From Luteibacter sp. OK325 (GTDB lineage: Bacteria; Pseudomonadota; Gammaproteobacteria; Xanthomonadales; Rhodanobacteraceae): 64,000 nucleotides of DNA. This document shows, piece by piece, positions 27,553 to 37,896 of this stretch. Below the pieces are notes generated by a model. That model saw nothing but the letters and a program-made list of their open reading frames with translations, was not told the DNA's origin and did no database searches. Positions within the stretch are counted from its first letter, which is position 1, and every line of letters begins with the position of its first letter. The stretch is taken from assembly GCF_003050935.1 (NCBI RefSeq), contig NZ_QAOX01000006.1, positions 186,001-250,000 on the forward strand, in the 5' to 3' direction. The position numbers and the translations under genes were made by a program.

Positions 27553-27571
27553 CGCGAGATTCTCCGGGCGC

Positions 27572-28063
27572 TCAGCGGTAAGCCGCGTCTTGCGCGCGGG
27601 CGGCAGCGATGTCCTGCTCGAAGCGGTCACCGATAGCCAGCAACTGGGCCTTGGTCACAACGTTCTCGCCGCGATGTTCGAAGTGGTACTCGTGCACGTG
27701 CGTCTCGACGATCGAATCCACCGGGCAGCTTTCCTCGCAGAAGCCGCAGAAGATGCACTTGAACAGGTCGATGTCGTAGCGCGTGGTGCGACGCTGGCCA
27801 TCTTCCGGTCGCGGAGCCGAGTCGATCGTGATCGCCAGCGCCGGGCACACCGCCTCGCACAGCTTGCAGGCGATGCAACGCTCTTCACCGTTGGCGTACC
27901 GACGCAGCGCGTGCAGGCCACGGAAGCGGTTCGACTTGGGAATGTGCTCGAACGGGTAACGAATGGTGTACTTCGGGCTGAACATATAGCGCATGGTCAG
28001 GCCCATGCCCTTGAACAGCTCGATGAGCAGCAGGCTCTTGAAATAGTGGGTAACGCGGGTCAT
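27572..28063 (-). CDS. nuoI: NADH-quinone oxidoreductase subunit I
   Basis: Carries the two [4Fe-4S] clusters N6a and N6b, passing electrons towards N2. The two ferredoxin motifs are intact: [12 protein letters not shown] (about 63-74) and [12 protein letters not shown] (about 102-113). An N-terminal amphipathic segment ([21 protein letters not shown]) contacts the membrane. 163 residues, the usual length. It starts 5 bp after the nuoH stop. Confidence 0.98.
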   Translation of the reverse strand: MTRVTHYFKSLLLIELFKGMGLTMRYMFSPKYTIRYPFEHIPKSNRFRGLHALRRYANGEERCIACKLCEAVCPALAITIDSAPRPEDGQRRTTRYDIDLFKCIFCGFCEESCPVDSIVETHVHEYHFEHRGENVVTKAQLLAIGDRFEQDIAAARAQDAAYR

Positions 28064-28068
28064 GGCTT

Positions 28069-29091
28069 TCAGGCTCCCGTGCCGATGTGGACCAGGCCGA
28101 AATACTTCATGCAGCCGGCGACGAGGACCCAGACGATGGTGATGGGGATAAAGACCTTCCAGCCCAGGCGCATGATCTGGTCATAGCGGTAGCGCGGGAA
28201 GCTCGCGCGGAACCACAGGAACAGGAAGGCAAAGAAGAACGCCTTGATGAACAGCCAGTGGAAGCCACCGTGGCCGATCAGGCCCCAGCTTTCCGGGAAC
28301 GGCGAAAGCCAGCCGCCCATGAAGAAGATCGCGGTCAGGAAGCTGACCAGGATCATGTTGGCGTATTCGGCCAGGAAGAACAGCGCGAACGGCGAGCCGG
28401 AGTATTCGACGTGGAAGCCCGCGACGATTTCCGATTCGCCTTCCGCCACGTCGAACGGTGCGCGGTTGGTTTCCGCCACGCCCGAGACGAAGTAGATGAC
28501 GAACACCGGCAGCAGCGGCAGCCAGTACCAGGTGAAGAAGTTGCCCGACTGCGCGTTGACGATGGCAGAGAGGTTCAGGCTGCCGGTCAGCACCAGCACG
28601 CAGACGATGGACATGCCCATCGACAGTTCGTACGAGATGACCTGTGCCGCGGCGCGCATGGCGCCGAGCATCGCGTAGCGCGAGTTCGACGACCAACCCG
28701 CGAGGATGATGCCGTACACGCCCATCGAGGTCATGGCGAGCAGGTAGAGCACACCGGCGTTGACGTTGGCGAGGACGACTTCCGGACCGAACGGCACCAC
28801 CGCCCACGCGGCAAGCGCCGGGACCAGGGCAAGCATCGGCGCCAGGAAATACAGGGCGCGATTGGCGTTGGTCGGAAGGACGACTTCCTTCAGGAGCAGC
28901 TTGACGACGTCGGCAAAGGCCTGGAGCAAGCCGGCGGGACCGACCTTGTTCGGCCCCATGCGGACGTGCATCCAGCCGAGCACCTTGCGTTCCCACCAGA
29001 CGTACAGTGCGACGCCGACGACCAGCGGCAGCACGATCGCCAGGATGTACAGCACCGGCAGCAAGACATGATCGAAGAGTTGAGCGCCCAT
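28069..29091 (-). CDS. nuoH: NADH-quinone oxidoreductase subunit H
   Basis: Forms much of the quinone-binding chamber; about eight helices in 340 residues. Conserved blocks: [20 protein letters not shown], the cytoplasmic [26 protein letters not shown] loop split around its charged residues, and [19 protein letters not shown] 29091 ([14 protein letters not shown]) has AAGGCG upstream inside the nuoG end; the longer frame overlaps nuoG and is rejected. Confidence 0.97.
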   Translation of the reverse strand: MGAQLFDHVLLPVLYILAIVLPLVVGVALYVWWERKVLGWMHVRMGPNKVGPAGLLQAFADVVKLLLKEVVLPTNANRALYFLAPMLALVPALAAWAVVPFGPEVVLANVNAGVLYLLAMTSMGVYGIILAGWSSNSRYAMLGAMRAAAQVISYELSMGMSIVCVLVLTGSLNLSAIVNAQSGNFFTWYWLPLLPVFVIYFVSGVAETNRAPFDVAEGESEIVAGFHVEYSGSPFALFFLAEYANMILVSFLTAIFFMGGWLSPFPESWGLIGHGGFHWLFIKAFFFAFLFLWFRASFPRYRYDQIMRLGWKVFIPITIVWVLVAGCMKYFGLVHIGTGA

Positions 29092-29093
29092 GG

Positions 29094-31406
29094 TTACGCC
29101 TTGCTCACGGTGATGGCCGCGCCGTACGGAGGCAGCATGGCGGTTTCGGAGTGCGCGGCTTCGATCCACGCGGCGCCGTCAGGCACCGAGGCATCGATGG
29201 CCACCGGTAGGACGGCATCGCCGATGCGCGCATTGGCGCCATCGATGAGGCCGAGCTTGCCGGCGTCGTCCGCATTGATGCGGATGGCGGCGGCACGGTT
29301 CAGCGGGTGCGAAGCCAGCGCGCCAGCACGACGAACCACCGCATCGACGCGGTAGATCGGCGTGGTGGCAAGACGCGAGAAGGTCACGCCCGACGCACGC
29401 GTTGCGAGCGAGGCACGAACCTCCGAGGCACGCTCGGTGAGGCCTTCACGCAGGCCGGCGAGGTCGTCGAATTCGAAGCCGGCGACGCCGAGCAGGCCAC
29501 CCAGTGCGCGCAACACCTTCCAGCCCGGACGCGCGTCGCCCGGTGCCTTGGCACCCGGCAGCACGGTCTGTGCGGTGCCTTCGACGTTGACCAGGGTCGC
29601 ATCGATTTCCGGCGTCAGGCCAATCGGCAGGATCACATCGGCCGAGTCCTTCAGCGCATCGCTGGCGAAGGCGGCGAAAGCGACCACGGTCTGCGCCGAA
29701 TGCATCGCCTGGAGGGCGAGCGTACCGTCGGCGAAGTCGTGCGGCGGCTCGACGTTGTAGAGCACATAGCCCTTGCGCGCCTGGAGCAGCATGCCACGTG
29801 CATCGAGACCGCCCGCGGTCGGCAGCACGCCGACCGAAGCGAGGCCCAGTGCGTTGGCACCGACCGGGATCTCGTTGAACGAGGCGCCGGCGGCCTGCGC
29901 GATGAAGCGCGCGATGGCACGCAGCCACGAGGCTTCCGGATGGGTCACGGCCGCATGGCCGAGGATGACCGCGGCGTTGTCACCAAGCGCCTTGAACGCG
30001 GCACGATGGGCGTCGGTCGTCTCCACACCGCTCAGGGCGGAAGCGATCGACTCCGGCACCGTGGCGCCATGCTCGCTGGCGGCTTTGGCCAGGATCAGCA
30101 GCTCGGCGACCAGCGCGTGCGGCGCGGCGACGGACTCGCCGGCCAGCGGGTAGTTGAAATTGAAATGGGCCGGGTTGACTGCGTAGACACTGGCGCCCTT
30201 CTTCACCGCCTGGCGGATGCGGTGGTTGAGCAGCGGCACTTCGTTACGCAGATCGGAACCGACCAGCAGCGCCGCCTTCACCTTGTCGAACGAGGCAATC
30301 GGCGAGGCAAAGGCCTTCGCGAACGCGTTGTCGGCAAAGTCGAGCTGACGCAGGCGATGGTCGACGTGGGCGCTGCCCAGGCCGCGTGCGAGGCGGACAA
30401 GCAACTCGCCCTCCTCGTTCGACGTGGCCGGATTCACCAACACACCGAGATCCGAGCCCGGAACGCTCTTCAGCGCTTCCTTCGCCACGGCGAGCGCGTC
30501 GTCCCAGGTCGTTGCCGACCACTGGCCGTTGCGCTTGACCATCGGCGACTTCACGCGGTCGGCCGCGTACAGGCCCTGGTGGCTGTAACGGTCGCGATCG
30601 GACAACCAGCATTCGTTGATCGTCTCGTTGTCGCGCGGCACGTTGCGCAGCACTTCACCGCGGCGCGTGTGCATCCACAGGTTGGAACCCAGTGCGTCGT
30701 GGTAACCGACGGACGGGCGCGCCACCAGCTCCCAGGCGCGGGCCTGGAACTGGAAAGGCTTGTTGGTCAGCGCGCCGACCGGGCAGACGTCGATGATGTT
30801 GCCCGACAGTTCGCTCTCGATCGTCTTGCCGATGTAGGTACCGATTTCCAGGTTCTCGCCACGGCTCATGCCGCCGAGCTCGTACGTGCCGGCGATCTCG
30901 CTGGTGAAGCGGACGCAACGCGTGCACTGGATGCAGCGGGTCATCTCGGTCGCGATCAGCGGGCCGAGGTTCTCGTCGGAAACGGTGCGCTTGCGCTCGT
31001 TGTAGCGCGATACCGAACGGCCGTAGCCGAGCGAGACGTCCTGCAGCTCGCACTCGCCGCCCTGGTCACAGATGGGGCAGTCCAGCGGATGGTTGATCAG
31101 CAGGAATTCCATCACGTTGCGCTGCGACTTCAACGCCTTGTCCGAACGCGTGAACACCTTCATGCCCTCGCCCACCGGCGTGGCGCATGCCGGCGCAGGC
31201 TTCGGCATCTTCTCGATTTCCACCAGGCACATGCGGCAGTTGGCGGCGATCGGAAGCTTGCGGTGGTAGCAGAAGCGCGGGATGGGAATCCCGACGGCGT
31301 CGGCCGCCTCGATGATCATCCGCCCCTTGGCGATCTGCACCGGAACGCCATCGATCTCGATATTGACCAGATCCGGCGCGGCGTTGGCTACGGGCTGCGC
31401 ACTCAT
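29094..31406 (-). CDS. nuoG: NADH-quinone oxidoreductase subunit G
   Basis: Largest peripheral-arm subunit (770 residues). The N-terminus is ferredoxin-like with [2Fe-2S] ligands (FCYHRK and NCRMCLVE, about 45-60). Next come the His/Cys cluster ([18 protein letters not shown], about 105-122) and two [4Fe-4S] ligand sets ([10 protein letters not shown] and VCPVGAL). The rest is molybdopterin-oxidoreductase-like but catalytically inert in complex I. ATG 31406 overlaps the nuoF stop as ATGA, so the two are coupled; the longer frame upstream lies inside nuoF. Confidence 0.96.
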   Translation of the reverse strand: MSAQPVANAAPDLVNIEIDGVPVQIAKGRMIIEAADAVGIPIPRFCYHRKLPIAANCRMCLVEIEKMPKPAPACATPVGEGMKVFTRSDKALKSQRNVMEFLLINHPLDCPICDQGGECELQDVSLGYGRSVSRYNERKRTVSDENLGPLIATEMTRCIQCTRCVRFTSEIAGTYELGGMSRGENLEIGTYIGKTIESELSGNIIDVCPVGALTNKPFQFQARAWELVARPSVGYHDALGSNLWMHTRRGEVLRNVPRDNETINECWLSDRDRYSHQGLYAADRVKSPMVKRNGQWSATTWDDALAVAKEALKSVPGSDLGVLVNPATSNEEGELLVRLARGLGSAHVDHRLRQLDFADNAFAKAFASPIASFDKVKAALLVGSDLRNEVPLLNHRIRQAVKKGASVYAVNPAHFNFNYPLAGESVAAPHALVAELLILAKAASEHGATVPESIASALSGVETTDAHRAAFKALGDNAAVILGHAAVTHPEASWLRAIARFIAQAAGASFNEIPVGANALGLASVGVLPTAGGLDARGMLLQARKGYVLYNVEPPHDFADGTLALQAMHSAQTVVAFAAFASDALKDSADVILPIGLTPEIDATLVNVEGTAQTVLPGAKAPGDARPGWKVLRALGGLLGVAGFEFDDLAGLREGLTERASEVRASLATRASGVTFSRLATTPIYRVDAVVRRAGALASHPLNRAAAIRINADDAGKLGLIDGANARIGDAVLPVAIDASVPDGAAWIEAAHSETAMLPPYGAAITVSKA

Positions 31407-32746
31407 GCAGCGACTCCAGTGGTGACCGTGTCCGCCGGACCGTCGACGATCGACCGGCCATGCTCCACGTAGTATTCGAATTCGTGCCAGAAGTTGGCCA
31501 GGAAGCCCTGCACCGGCCACGCCGCGGCTTCACCGAAGGCGCAGATGGTGTGACCTTCGATCTGGCCGGCGACGGCCTTCAGGCGATGCAGGTCTTCCTG
31601 CGTGCCCTTGCCTTCGACGATGCGCGAGAGCACGCGGTGCATCCAGCCGGTGCCTTCGCGGCACGGGGTGCACTGGCCGCAGGACTCAGCCATGTAGAAA
31701 CGCGAGATACGGTGGCAGGCGCGGACCATGCAGGTGGTCTCGTCCATCACGATCACGGCGCCCGAACCCAGACCCGAACCCGCCTTCTGCAGCGAGTCGT
31801 AGTCCATGGTGCATTCCATGATCTTCTCGGCCGTCAGCACCTTCATCGACGAGCCGCCGGGGATGCAGGCCTTGAGCTTCTTGCCGCCGCGGATACCGCC
31901 GGCCATCTGCAAGAGCTCGGAGAACGGCGTGCCCAGACGGATTTCGAAGTTGCCCGGGTTAGCCACGTGGCCGGAGACGGAGAAGATCTTCGGGCCGCCG
32001 TTGTTCGGCTTGCCAAGGTTGAGGAACCACTCCGCGCCGTTGCGCAGGATCGCCGGCACCGAGGCATACGTCTCGGTGTTGTTGATCGTGGTCGGGCGAC
32101 CGTACAGCCCGAAGCCCGCCGGGAACGGCGGCTTGAAGCGCGGCTGGCCCTTCTTGCCTTCGAGCGATTCCATCAGGGCGGTTTCTTCGCCGCAGATGTA
32201 CGCGCCGGCACCGAGGGCGTTGTAGATGTCCACGTCGATGCCGGTGCCGTCGATGTTCTTGCCGAGCAGGCCAGCCGCGTAGGCTTCCTTCAGGGCTTCT
32301 TCGATGTGCTCGAACGGCTCGTGGTGGAACTCGCCACGCAGGTAGTTGTAGGCGATGGTCGAGCCCGTGCAGTAGCACGCGATCGCCAGGCCTTCGATGA
32401 CCGAATGCGGGTTGAAGCGCAGGATGTCACGGTCCTTGCAGGTACCCGGCTCGGACTCGTCCGAATTGCACAGGATGTACTTCTGGCCGGGCGCCGTGCG
32501 CGGCATGAAGCTCCACTTCAGGCCCGTGGGGAAGCCGGCGCCGCCGCGACCGCGCAGCGCGCTCTTCTTGATCTCTTCGATCAGCGCGGCGGGATCCGGC
32601 TTTTCCGCCAGGATCTTGCGCCATGCCTTGTAACCGTCCACCTTTTCATAGCTCTCGAGCGCCCAGGGCTTCTCGAAATGCAGGGTCGTGTAGACGACCT
32701 GGTGTTCCTGCGGTGCGGGTCCGACCGGACCAGTGGTGCTAGCCAT
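31403..32746 (-). CDS. nuoF: NADH-quinone oxidoreductase subunit F
   Basis: NADH- and FMN-binding subunit with [4Fe-4S] cluster N3; entry point for electrons. Motifs are the FMN/NADH glycine-rich loop [14 protein letters not shown] (about 66-79), [15 protein letters not shown] and the N3 ligands [11 protein letters not shown] (about 354-364) with a later Cys. 447 residues, family length. Start ATG 32746, 10 bp after nuoE. Confidence 0.98.
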   Translation of the reverse strand: MASTTGPVGPAPQEHQVVYTTLHFEKPWALESYEKVDGYKAWRKILAEKPDPAALIEEIKKSALRGRGGAGFPTGLKWSFMPRTAPGQKYILCNSDESEPGTCKDRDILRFNPHSVIEGLAIACYCTGSTIAYNYLRGEFHHEPFEHIEEALKEAYAAGLLGKNIDGTGIDVDIYNALGAGAYICGEETALMESLEGKKGQPRFKPPFPAGFGLYGRPTTINNTETYASVPAILRNGAEWFLNLGKPNNGGPKIFSVSGHVANPGNFEIRLGTPFSELLQMAGGIRGGKKLKACIPGGSSMKVLTAEKIMECTMDYDSLQKAGSGLGSGAVIVMDETTCMVRACHRISRFYMAESCGQCTPCREGTGWMHRVLSRIVEGKGTQEDLHRLKAVAGQIEGHTICAFGEAAAWPVQGFLANFWHEFEYYVEHGRSIVDGPADTVTTGVAA

Positions 32747-32756
32747 TGCCCTTACC

Positions 32757-33284
32757 TCACTTAAGACCGTCGAGAATGGCGTCGACCGAATCGGCCGTCA
32801 GCTTCTCGTGGTAGTGACCGTTGACGACCATCATCGGCGCGCCTGCGCAAGCGGCGAGGCATTCCTCTTCCTGCTTGAGATAGATGCGGCCATCGGCGGT
32901 GCTCTCGCCGGTCTTGATGCCGAGTTTCTTCTCGCAATGACGAACCAGGCCTTCGGCCCCGTTCAACCAGCAGGAAATGTTGGTGCAGATGGCGACGTTG
33001 TTGCGACCGACAGGCGTGGTCTCGAACATCGAGTAGAAGCTCGCGACCTCGTACGCCCAGATCGCCGGCAGTTCGAGGTACTTGGCGACCGCGGTGATCA
33101 GTTCGTCGGTGAGGTAACCGACATTCTGTTCCTGCGCCGCCATGAGCGCCTGGATCAGCGCGGAGCGCTTGCGATCCGGCGGGAACTTGGAAACCCAGTG
33201 ATCGATGTGGCTGCGGGTGTGATCGTTGAGCACGACAAGGGGATCGACGTCCTTGACCTGCTCAAAATGTCCGGTGGCTTTCAT
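32757..33284 (-). CDS. nuoE: NADH-quinone oxidoreductase subunit E
   Basis: Thioredoxin-like subunit with the [2Fe-2S] cluster N1a. The ligands are visible as CTNISC (about 98-103) and ECLAAC (about 140-145). The N-terminal helical part contains the family pattern [18 protein letters not shown] and [15 protein letters not shown]. 175 residues. ATG 33284 lies 21 bp after the nuoD stop. Confidence 0.97.
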   Translation of the reverse strand: MKATGHFEQVKDVDPLVVLNDHTRSHIDHWVSKFPPDRKRSALIQALMAAQEQNVGYLTDELITAVAKYLELPAIWAYEVASFYSMFETTPVGRNNVAICTNISCWLNGAEGLVRHCEKKLGIKTGESTADGRIYLKQEEECLAACAGAPMMVVNGHYHEKLTADSVDAILDGLK

Positions 33285-33305
33285 GATTCAGTTCACTCCG
33301 TCGAC

Positions 33306-34559
33306 TTAGCGGTCGACTTCGCCAAAGACGAGATCGTAGGTGCCAATCATCGCGACAACGTCGGCGAGCATGTGGCCTCTCACGATCGCATCCATGGAAG
33401 ACAGGTGGGCGAAGCCCGGCGCGCGCAGATGCACGCGGAAAGGCTTGTTCGCACCGTCGGACACGAGATAGCAGCCGAACTCGCCCTTGGGCGCTTCGAC
33501 GGCGGTATAGGTTTCGCCGGCAGGTACGCCGTAGCCTTCGGTGAAGAGCTTGAAGTGGTGGATCAGCGCTTCCATGTCCGTCTTCATTTCTTCGCGGCTG
33601 GGCGGCGCGACCTTGTAGTTCTGCACCATCACCGGGCCCGGGTTGGCCTTCAGCCACGCGATGCACTGCTTGATGATGTTGTTCGACTGGCGCATCTCTT
33701 CGACACGGACCAGGTAACGGTCGTAGCAATCGCCGTTGACGCCCACCGGAATGTCGAATTCCATGTTTGCGTACGCGGCATATGGCTGCTTCTTGCGCAG
33801 ATCCCAGGCAATGCCCGAGCCGCGCAGCATCGCGCCGGTCATGCCCCAGGCCTGGGCCTTCTCGGGCGGAATGACGCCGATGCCGACCGTACGCTGCTTC
33901 CAGATACGGTTATTGGTAAGCAACGATTCGTACTCGTCGACGCGCGCCGGGAAATCGTTGGTGAACTCCGTCAGGTAGTCCAGCATCGAACCTTCGCGCC
34001 ACGAGTTGCGGCGCTTGAGGTCGGCGCCCTTGTGCCACGGCGACTCGCGGTACTTCGACATCTGGTCCGGCAGGTCGCGGTAGACGCCGCCCGGACGGTA
34101 GTACGTCGCGTGCATGCGCGCGCCGGACACCGCCTCGTAGACGTCCATCAACTCTTCGCGTTCGCGGAACGCGTAAAGGAAGACGGCCATGGCACCGAGA
34201 TCGAGCGCGTTCGAACCCACCCACATGAGGTGGTTCAGGATACGGGTGATCTCGTCGAACATCGTGCGGATGTACTGCGCACGGATGGGCGCCTGGATAC
34301 CCATCAGGTTCTCGATGGCCAGCACGTAGGCGTGCTCGTTGCACATCATCGAGACGTAGTCGAGGCGGTCCATGTAACCGATGGACTGGTTGAATGGCTT
34401 GGACTCGGCCAGTTTCTCGGTGCCACGGTGCAGCAGGCCGATGTGCGGATCGGCACGGACGATCGTCTCGCCGTCCATTTCCAGCACCAGGCGCAACACG
34501 CCATGCGCAGCAGGATGCTGCGGGCCGAAGTTCATCGTGTAATTGCGAATTTCTTCCAC
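33306..34559 (-). CDS. nuoD: NADH-quinone oxidoreductase subunit D
   Basis: Subunit of the Q module lining the quinone site. 417 residues with [23 protein letters not shown], the [14 protein letters not shown] block and [17 protein letters not shown]. The C-terminus ends in the invariant DLVFGEVDR. Start ATG 34559, 3 bp after the nuoC stop. NuoC and NuoD are separate genes here, not fused as in Escherichia coli. Confidence 0.98.
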   Translation of the reverse strand: MEEIRNYTMNFGPQHPAAHGVLRLVLEMDGETIVRADPHIGLLHRGTEKLAESKPFNQSIGYMDRLDYVSMMCNEHAYVLAIENLMGIQAPIRAQYIRTMFDEITRILNHLMWVGSNALDLGAMAVFLYAFREREELMDVYEAVSGARMHATYYRPGGVYRDLPDQMSKYRESPWHKGADLKRRNSWREGSMLDYLTEFTNDFPARVDEYESLLTNNRIWKQRTVGIGVIPPEKAQAWGMTGAMLRGSGIAWDLRKKQPYAAYANMEFDIPVGVNGDCYDRYLVRVEEMRQSNNIIKQCIAWLKANPGPVMVQNYKVAPPSREEMKTDMEALIHHFKLFTEGYGVPAGETYTAVEAPKGEFGCYLVSDGANKPFRVHLRAPGFAHLSSMDAIVRGHMLADVVAMIGTYDLVFGEVDR

Positions 34560-34562
34560 GGC

Positions 34563-35291
34563 TTAATTCTCCCGCCAATGATCGGCGGATTCCGCCCTGG
34601 CCGTATCGAGATCGGCGTCGTTACGGATCGTGCGCGGCACGAGCACGCGCGGCTCGATCGAGACCGGTTCGTAGATGACACGTTTCTGTTCGGGGTCGTA
34701 GCGCACTTCGACGTTGCCGATCAGCGGGAAATCCTTGCGGAACGGATGACCCACGAAACCGTAGTCGGTGAGGATGCGACGAAGATCCGGGTGGCCCTCG
34801 AAGATGATGCCGTACAGGTCGAATGTCTCACGCTCGAACCAGTCCGTACCCGGCCATACCGGCGTGACCGACGGAACGATCGGGAAGGCGTCGTCTTCAC
34901 AGAACACGCGAAGGCGGATGCGCTGGTTGAGTTCGATCGACAACAGGTGAATGACCGCGGCATAACGACGCGGCTGCTCGACCTTGCGCGGGCGGTCGGC
35001 CCACGTGAAGCGACCCATGGCCTCACCTTCCACGCCACGCGAGAAGCTCTCGCCCTGCGCGGTGTCGGTGTCCCACTCGGTCTGCCCGTAGCTGAGGTAG
35101 TCGACGCCACAGACGTCGACAGGAATGGTGAAGCGGAAGCCCGCCTCGTCGCGCAGCGCCGTCGCGACGGAGATCAGGTCACGCGGAGCCACCTCGGCGG
35201 TGACTTCATTGCGGTCGACCTTCACCGTCAGTATGTCGCCGAAGCGCGCGGCGAGCCGTTCGACCAGCGAGGTCTCGTTGATAACGCTCAT
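34563..35291 (-). CDS. nuoC: NADH-quinone oxidoreductase subunit C
   Basis: Peripheral-arm scaffolding subunit. The core family block [27 protein letters not shown] and HPFRKDFPL is at about 150-190. 242 residues, with a C-terminal tail ([12 protein letters not shown]) joining the nuoD gene after 3 bp. ATG 35291 ([18 protein letters not shown]). Confidence 0.97.
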   Translation of the reverse strand: MSVINETSLVERLAARFGDILTVKVDRNEVTAEVAPRDLISVATALRDEAGFRFTIPVDVCGVDYLSYGQTEWDTDTAQGESFSRGVEGEAMGRFTWADRPRKVEQPRRYAAVIHLLSIELNQRIRLRVFCEDDAFPIVPSVTPVWPGTDWFERETFDLYGIIFEGHPDLRRILTDYGFVGHPFRKDFPLIGNVEVRYDPEQKRVIYEPVSIEPRVLVPRTIRNDADLDTARAESADHWREN

Positions 35292-35304
35292 GTGCGATGC
35301 CCTG

Positions 35305-35859
35305 TTAACGCGCGATCGTGTGGGTGCGACGGATCTTCTTCTGCAACTGCAGGATGCCGTGGATCAGCGCTTCGGCCGTCGGCGGGCAACCCGGCACATA
35401 GATGTCGACCGGAACGATGCGATCGCAGCCGCGAACGACCGAGTAGGAATAGTGGTAGTAACCGCCGCCATTGGCGCAGGAACCCATGGAAATGACCCAC
35501 TTCGGCTCAGGCATCTGGTCGTAGACCTTGCGCAGCGCGGGGGCCATCTTGTTCACCAGCGTGCCGGCGACGATCATCACGTCGGACTGGCGCGGGCTGG
35601 GACGGAAGACCACGCCGAAGCGGTCGAGATCGAGACGCGCGGCGCCCGCGTGCATCATTTCGACGGCGCAGCAGGCCAGGCCGAAGGTCATCGGCCACAT
35701 GGAACCGGTGCGCGCCCAGTTCATCAGTGCGTCGATGCTCGTCACGCCGAAGCCACGGTTCACGACCGGAGCATCGCCGTTGGGACGCAGGATGTCGTCG
35801 ACAAGGTTGAGCGGCGTCGGGTTGTGCATCACCCGATCGATGGTGGTCATCACTCCCAT
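35305..35859 (-). CDS. nuoB: NADH-quinone oxidoreductase subunit B
   Basis: Holds the terminal [4Fe-4S] cluster N2 next to the quinone. Ligands: the vicinal Cys pair in [13 protein letters not shown] (about 59-60), [19 protein letters not shown] and [14 protein letters not shown] 35859 ([14 protein letters not shown]) is chosen because GGGAG lies 7 nt upstream and relatives begin MGV; it overlaps nuoA by 10 nt. ATG 35850, overlapping the nuoA stop as TGATG, is the alternative. 184 residues. Confidence 0.97.
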   Translation of the reverse strand: MGVMTTIDRVMHNPTPLNLVDDILRPNGDAPVVNRGFGVTSIDALMNWARTGSMWPMTFGLACCAVEMMHAGAARLDLDRFGVVFRPSPRQSDVMIVAGTLVNKMAPALRKVYDQMPEPKWVISMGSCANGGGYYHYSYSVVRGCDRIVPVDIYVPGCPPTAEALIHGILQLQKKIRRTHTIAR

Positions 35860-36206
35860 TCGAGCGCTCCCTTCTTCCAGACGTAAGCGAAACCGACCAC
35901 GAGCAGCGCGAGGAACAGCGCCATCTCGATCAGCGCGATGGCGCCGATCTTGTCGAACACCACCGCCCACGGAAACAGGAAGGCGATTTCGAGGTCGAAG
36001 ATGATGAAGAGGATGGCGATGAGGTAATAGCGCACGTCGAACTTCATGCGCGCGTCCTCGAAGGCCTCGAAGCCGCACTCATAAGGCGAGAGCTTTTCCG
36101 AATCGGGACGGCTGGGGCCGGCAAGCATGCCGATCGCCATCAGGACCACGCCTAGGCCTACGGCCACGGCAATGAACAACAGGACGGGCCAGTATTGGGC
36201 AAGCAC
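35850..36206 (-). CDS. nuoA: NADH-quinone oxidoreductase subunit A
   Basis: First gene of the operon; three-helix membrane subunit of 118 residues. It shows the conserved loop [21 protein letters not shown] (reading SPYECGFE...) and the second-helix acidic pair in [14 protein letters not shown]. Start ATG 36206 ([16 protein letters not shown]). Upstream lie two palindromes and a possible promoter; no secG or tRNA-Leu precedes it, unlike in some Xanthomonadaceae. Confidence 0.97.
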   Translation of the reverse strand: MLAQYWPVLLFIAVAVGLGVVLMAIGMLAGPSRPDSEKLSPYECGFEAFEDARMKFDVRYYLIAILFIIFDLEIAFLFPWAVVFDKIGAIALIEMALFLALLVVGFAYVWKKGALEWE

Positions 36207-36296
36207 GATGCTGCGTACCTCCGCGCCTCACTGGGCGCATCAGTGACCGTCGGCGGGGACGAGCGGTCCGGCTAGGGTCGCCAGAGCTTTTATCGA

Positions 36297-36316
36297 ATCG
36301 ATCCAAATGGATCGAT
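36297..36316. promoter_or_regulatory. Perfect 9-bp palindrome upstream of nuoA
   Basis: ATCGATCCA and its complement are separated by AA, 81 bp before nuoA. The AT-containing symmetric site looks like a dimeric-regulator operator. If the promoter at 36384 is right, it lies in the transcribed leader. Confidence 0.55.
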
Positions 36317-36383
36317 CCGTGTCGGGACGCATTGCGTACCAACGACTCCGGATATCCACAATCTCACGTTGGGGAACCGATCT

Positions 36384-36414
36384 ATTGTACCAGTGCGTGC
36401 AGGTATCACGACAA
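36384..36414 (-). promoter_or_regulatory. Possible promoter of the nuo operon
   Basis: Minus-strand TTGTCG (36409-36414) and TACAAT (36384-36389) with a 19-bp spacer, longer than ideal. The -35 box lies inside one arm of the 10-bp inverted repeat at 36410-36438. Confidence 0.4.
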
Positions 36415-36438
36415 GTATTAATAAGGGGAATACTTGTC
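36410..36438. promoter_or_regulatory. 10-bp inverted repeat overlapping the nuo promoter
   Basis: GACAAGTATT and its exact complement are separated by 9 nt. It overlaps the proposed -35 box, as a repressor or activator site would. There is no T-run on either side, so it is not the terminator of pilZ. Confidence 0.55.
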
Positions 36439-36474
36439 CAACACTGACATTCGGCTCCGGACCGCGCCGATATG

Positions 36475-36840
36475 TCACATGGTCTGGGTCGGACGCTCGG
36501 AGGCGAGCGTGCCCACAAGCAGGGCTTCGATCCGCTGCCGGGCGCCTTCACTCTCGGGGGACTCGTTGAACTGGATGCCGACACCGGCCGTGCGGTTACC
36601 CTGCGCACCCACGGGAGTGATCCAGACCACGCGACCGGCCACGGACAGGCGCTCGTTCTCGTCGATCAGGGTGACCAGCAGGGCCACTTCATCGCCCAGG
36701 CTGTAACGCTGGGCGGTCGGCGCGAACAGGCCACCGGTCTTCAGGAACGGCATGTACGAGATGTACAGGGAGTTCACGTCCTTGATCTTCAACGACAGAA
36801 TGCCCTGGCGCGGCGATGAGCTGGTGGCGTTCATGGACAC
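36475..36840 (-). CDS. pilZ: Type IV pilus PilZ protein (non-canonical, XC1028-like)
   Basis: Small cytoplasmic PilZ-fold protein of 121 residues, needed in relatives for type IV pilus biogenesis through FimX and the PilB ATPase. RQGILSLKIKD and GRVVWITPVGAQGNRTAGVGIQF match the Xanthomonas PilZ. The c-di-GMP-binding RxxxR and D/NxSxxG motifs of canonical PilZ domains are absent, so it should not bind c-di-GMP itself. The start is GTG 36840 (MSMNAT), with AGGGG 7 nt upstream; an ATG two codons later is possible. Last gene of the long fab-pab-holB run. Confidence 0.93.
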   Translation of the reverse strand: MSMNATSSSPRQGILSLKIKDVNSLYISYMPFLKTGGLFAPTAQRYSLGDEVALLVTLIDENERLSVAGRVVWITPVGAQGNRTAGVGIQFNESPESEGARQRIEALLVGTLASERPTQTM

Positions 36841-36871
36841 GTTGATTCCCCTGATTTGACCGTCATCCTAG

Positions 36872-37834
36872 CTACCCGGCAGCCCGGGCCACAAGCCCGA
36901 CCGGTTCGGGATCCTGCCCTGCCCAGCCGTAGCGGTCGTAGATCCACGGTGTGGAGAGGTCGGCGGTCAGCTTGGCGAAGGCCGGACCGGGGGCGTCGCG
37001 CAGCGGAAGCACCCACTCATCCCCTGCCCGTTCGATGGGCGCGAGGCGCCACGGCCAGACCTGCACACCCTGGCCGTCCGCCAGAACCAGGCGCAATCGG
37101 GTCCTCGCCAGCGGGCCGGGATGCCAGGGAAGGCGCAGCGCGCCGACGCCCGGCGCCGAGGGTGCCCGGTCGAAACGTTCCGGACGCGAGGCCACGCCCA
37201 GCATGCGCTTGCGACTGAGCGCCATCTGGGTTGCATGCTCGAGGACGGCATCGATCTTGGTCGCCTGGTGCGCGGGGTCCGCATCGGGGACGATCAGATG
37301 CTCCGGCGCCGAACGCTCCGTGCCATGGACCATATAAGTGAGTATTTCGGCCAGTGAACCCGCCGCCGAGAGCGCCAGCCGGGCCAGGACGTGCGTCGAG
37401 CCGTGATCGGGGTGACTATCGCCCAGATCGGGGATGACGACGAGGTTGGGCCGCACACGCTCGACGATGCGGCGGATCGCGCCCACGGCCGCCGGTGTGC
37501 GCACACGCAGTTCCTCGGTGACCTTCATGTCGTGCCAGCCCAGGGCGTGTAAATGATCGGGGCCGACGCCGAGCCGGCCCAGCGCCGCGGCAACCTCAAG
37601 CCGGCGCCGCGCGCCCCAGCGGGCCCGGCCGGCCGCATCGATCACGAGGCGCCGTTCCAGCCAGCGCTGCGGCCAGGGATTGTCGTCGCCGTCGGTAAGC
37701 AGCAGCACATCGGCCCGGCCGCCCACGGCGAGCGTGCGCTGGATCAGCATGCCGGCGGCCAGCGACTCGTCGTCCGGATGGGGTGCGACGACAAGAAGTC
37801 GGGTGCTGCCGTCAATGACGGGGTCGCGGGACAA
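36872..37834 (-). CDS. PIG-L/LmbE-family deacetylase
   Basis: Zinc-dependent N-acetylglucosaminyl deacetylase-fold protein. AHPDDE-type motif APHPDDESLAAG (about 17-28) and the second zinc-ligand site HPDHGSTHVLAR are intact. TTG 37834 (LSRDPVIDGSTRLLVVAPHPDDES) is chosen for its AGGA 8 nt upstream; a GTG at 37855 without Shine-Dalgarno is the alternative, and the longer frame overlaps holB. 320 residues. The C-terminal 110 residues are unassigned. The substrate is unknown; location between holB and pilZ gives no clue. It lies 62 bp after holB. Confidence 0.85.
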   Translation of the reverse strand: MSRDPVIDGSTRLLVVAPHPDDESLAAGMLIQRTLAVGGRADVLLLTDGDDNPWPQRWLERRLVIDAAGRARWGARRRLEVAAALGRLGVGPDHLHALGWHDMKVTEELRVRTPAAVGAIRRIVERVRPNLVVIPDLGDSHPDHGSTHVLARLALSAAGSLAEILTYMVHGTERSAPEHLIVPDADPAHQATKIDAVLEHATQMALSRKRMLGVASRPERFDRAPSAPGVGALRLPWHPGPLARTRLRLVLADGQGVQVWPWRLAPIERAGDEWVLPLRDAPGPAFAKLTADLSTPWIYDRYGWAGQDPEPVGLVARAAG

Positions 37835-37896
37835 GGGGCGTTTCCTGAAAATCACGGGGTTATGCCGATTAGGGCCGAACGCCCGATAAGACGGCG

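Noticed and set aside
29307..31472. 721-codon plus-strand frame opposite nuoG (and similar frames of 507-920 codons opposite nuoN, nuoM, nuoL and nuoC-E)
   Set aside because: They mirror strong codon bias of GC-rich genes: composition is rich in Arg, His, Asp and Gln, no domain is seen and the minus-strand genes are certain.
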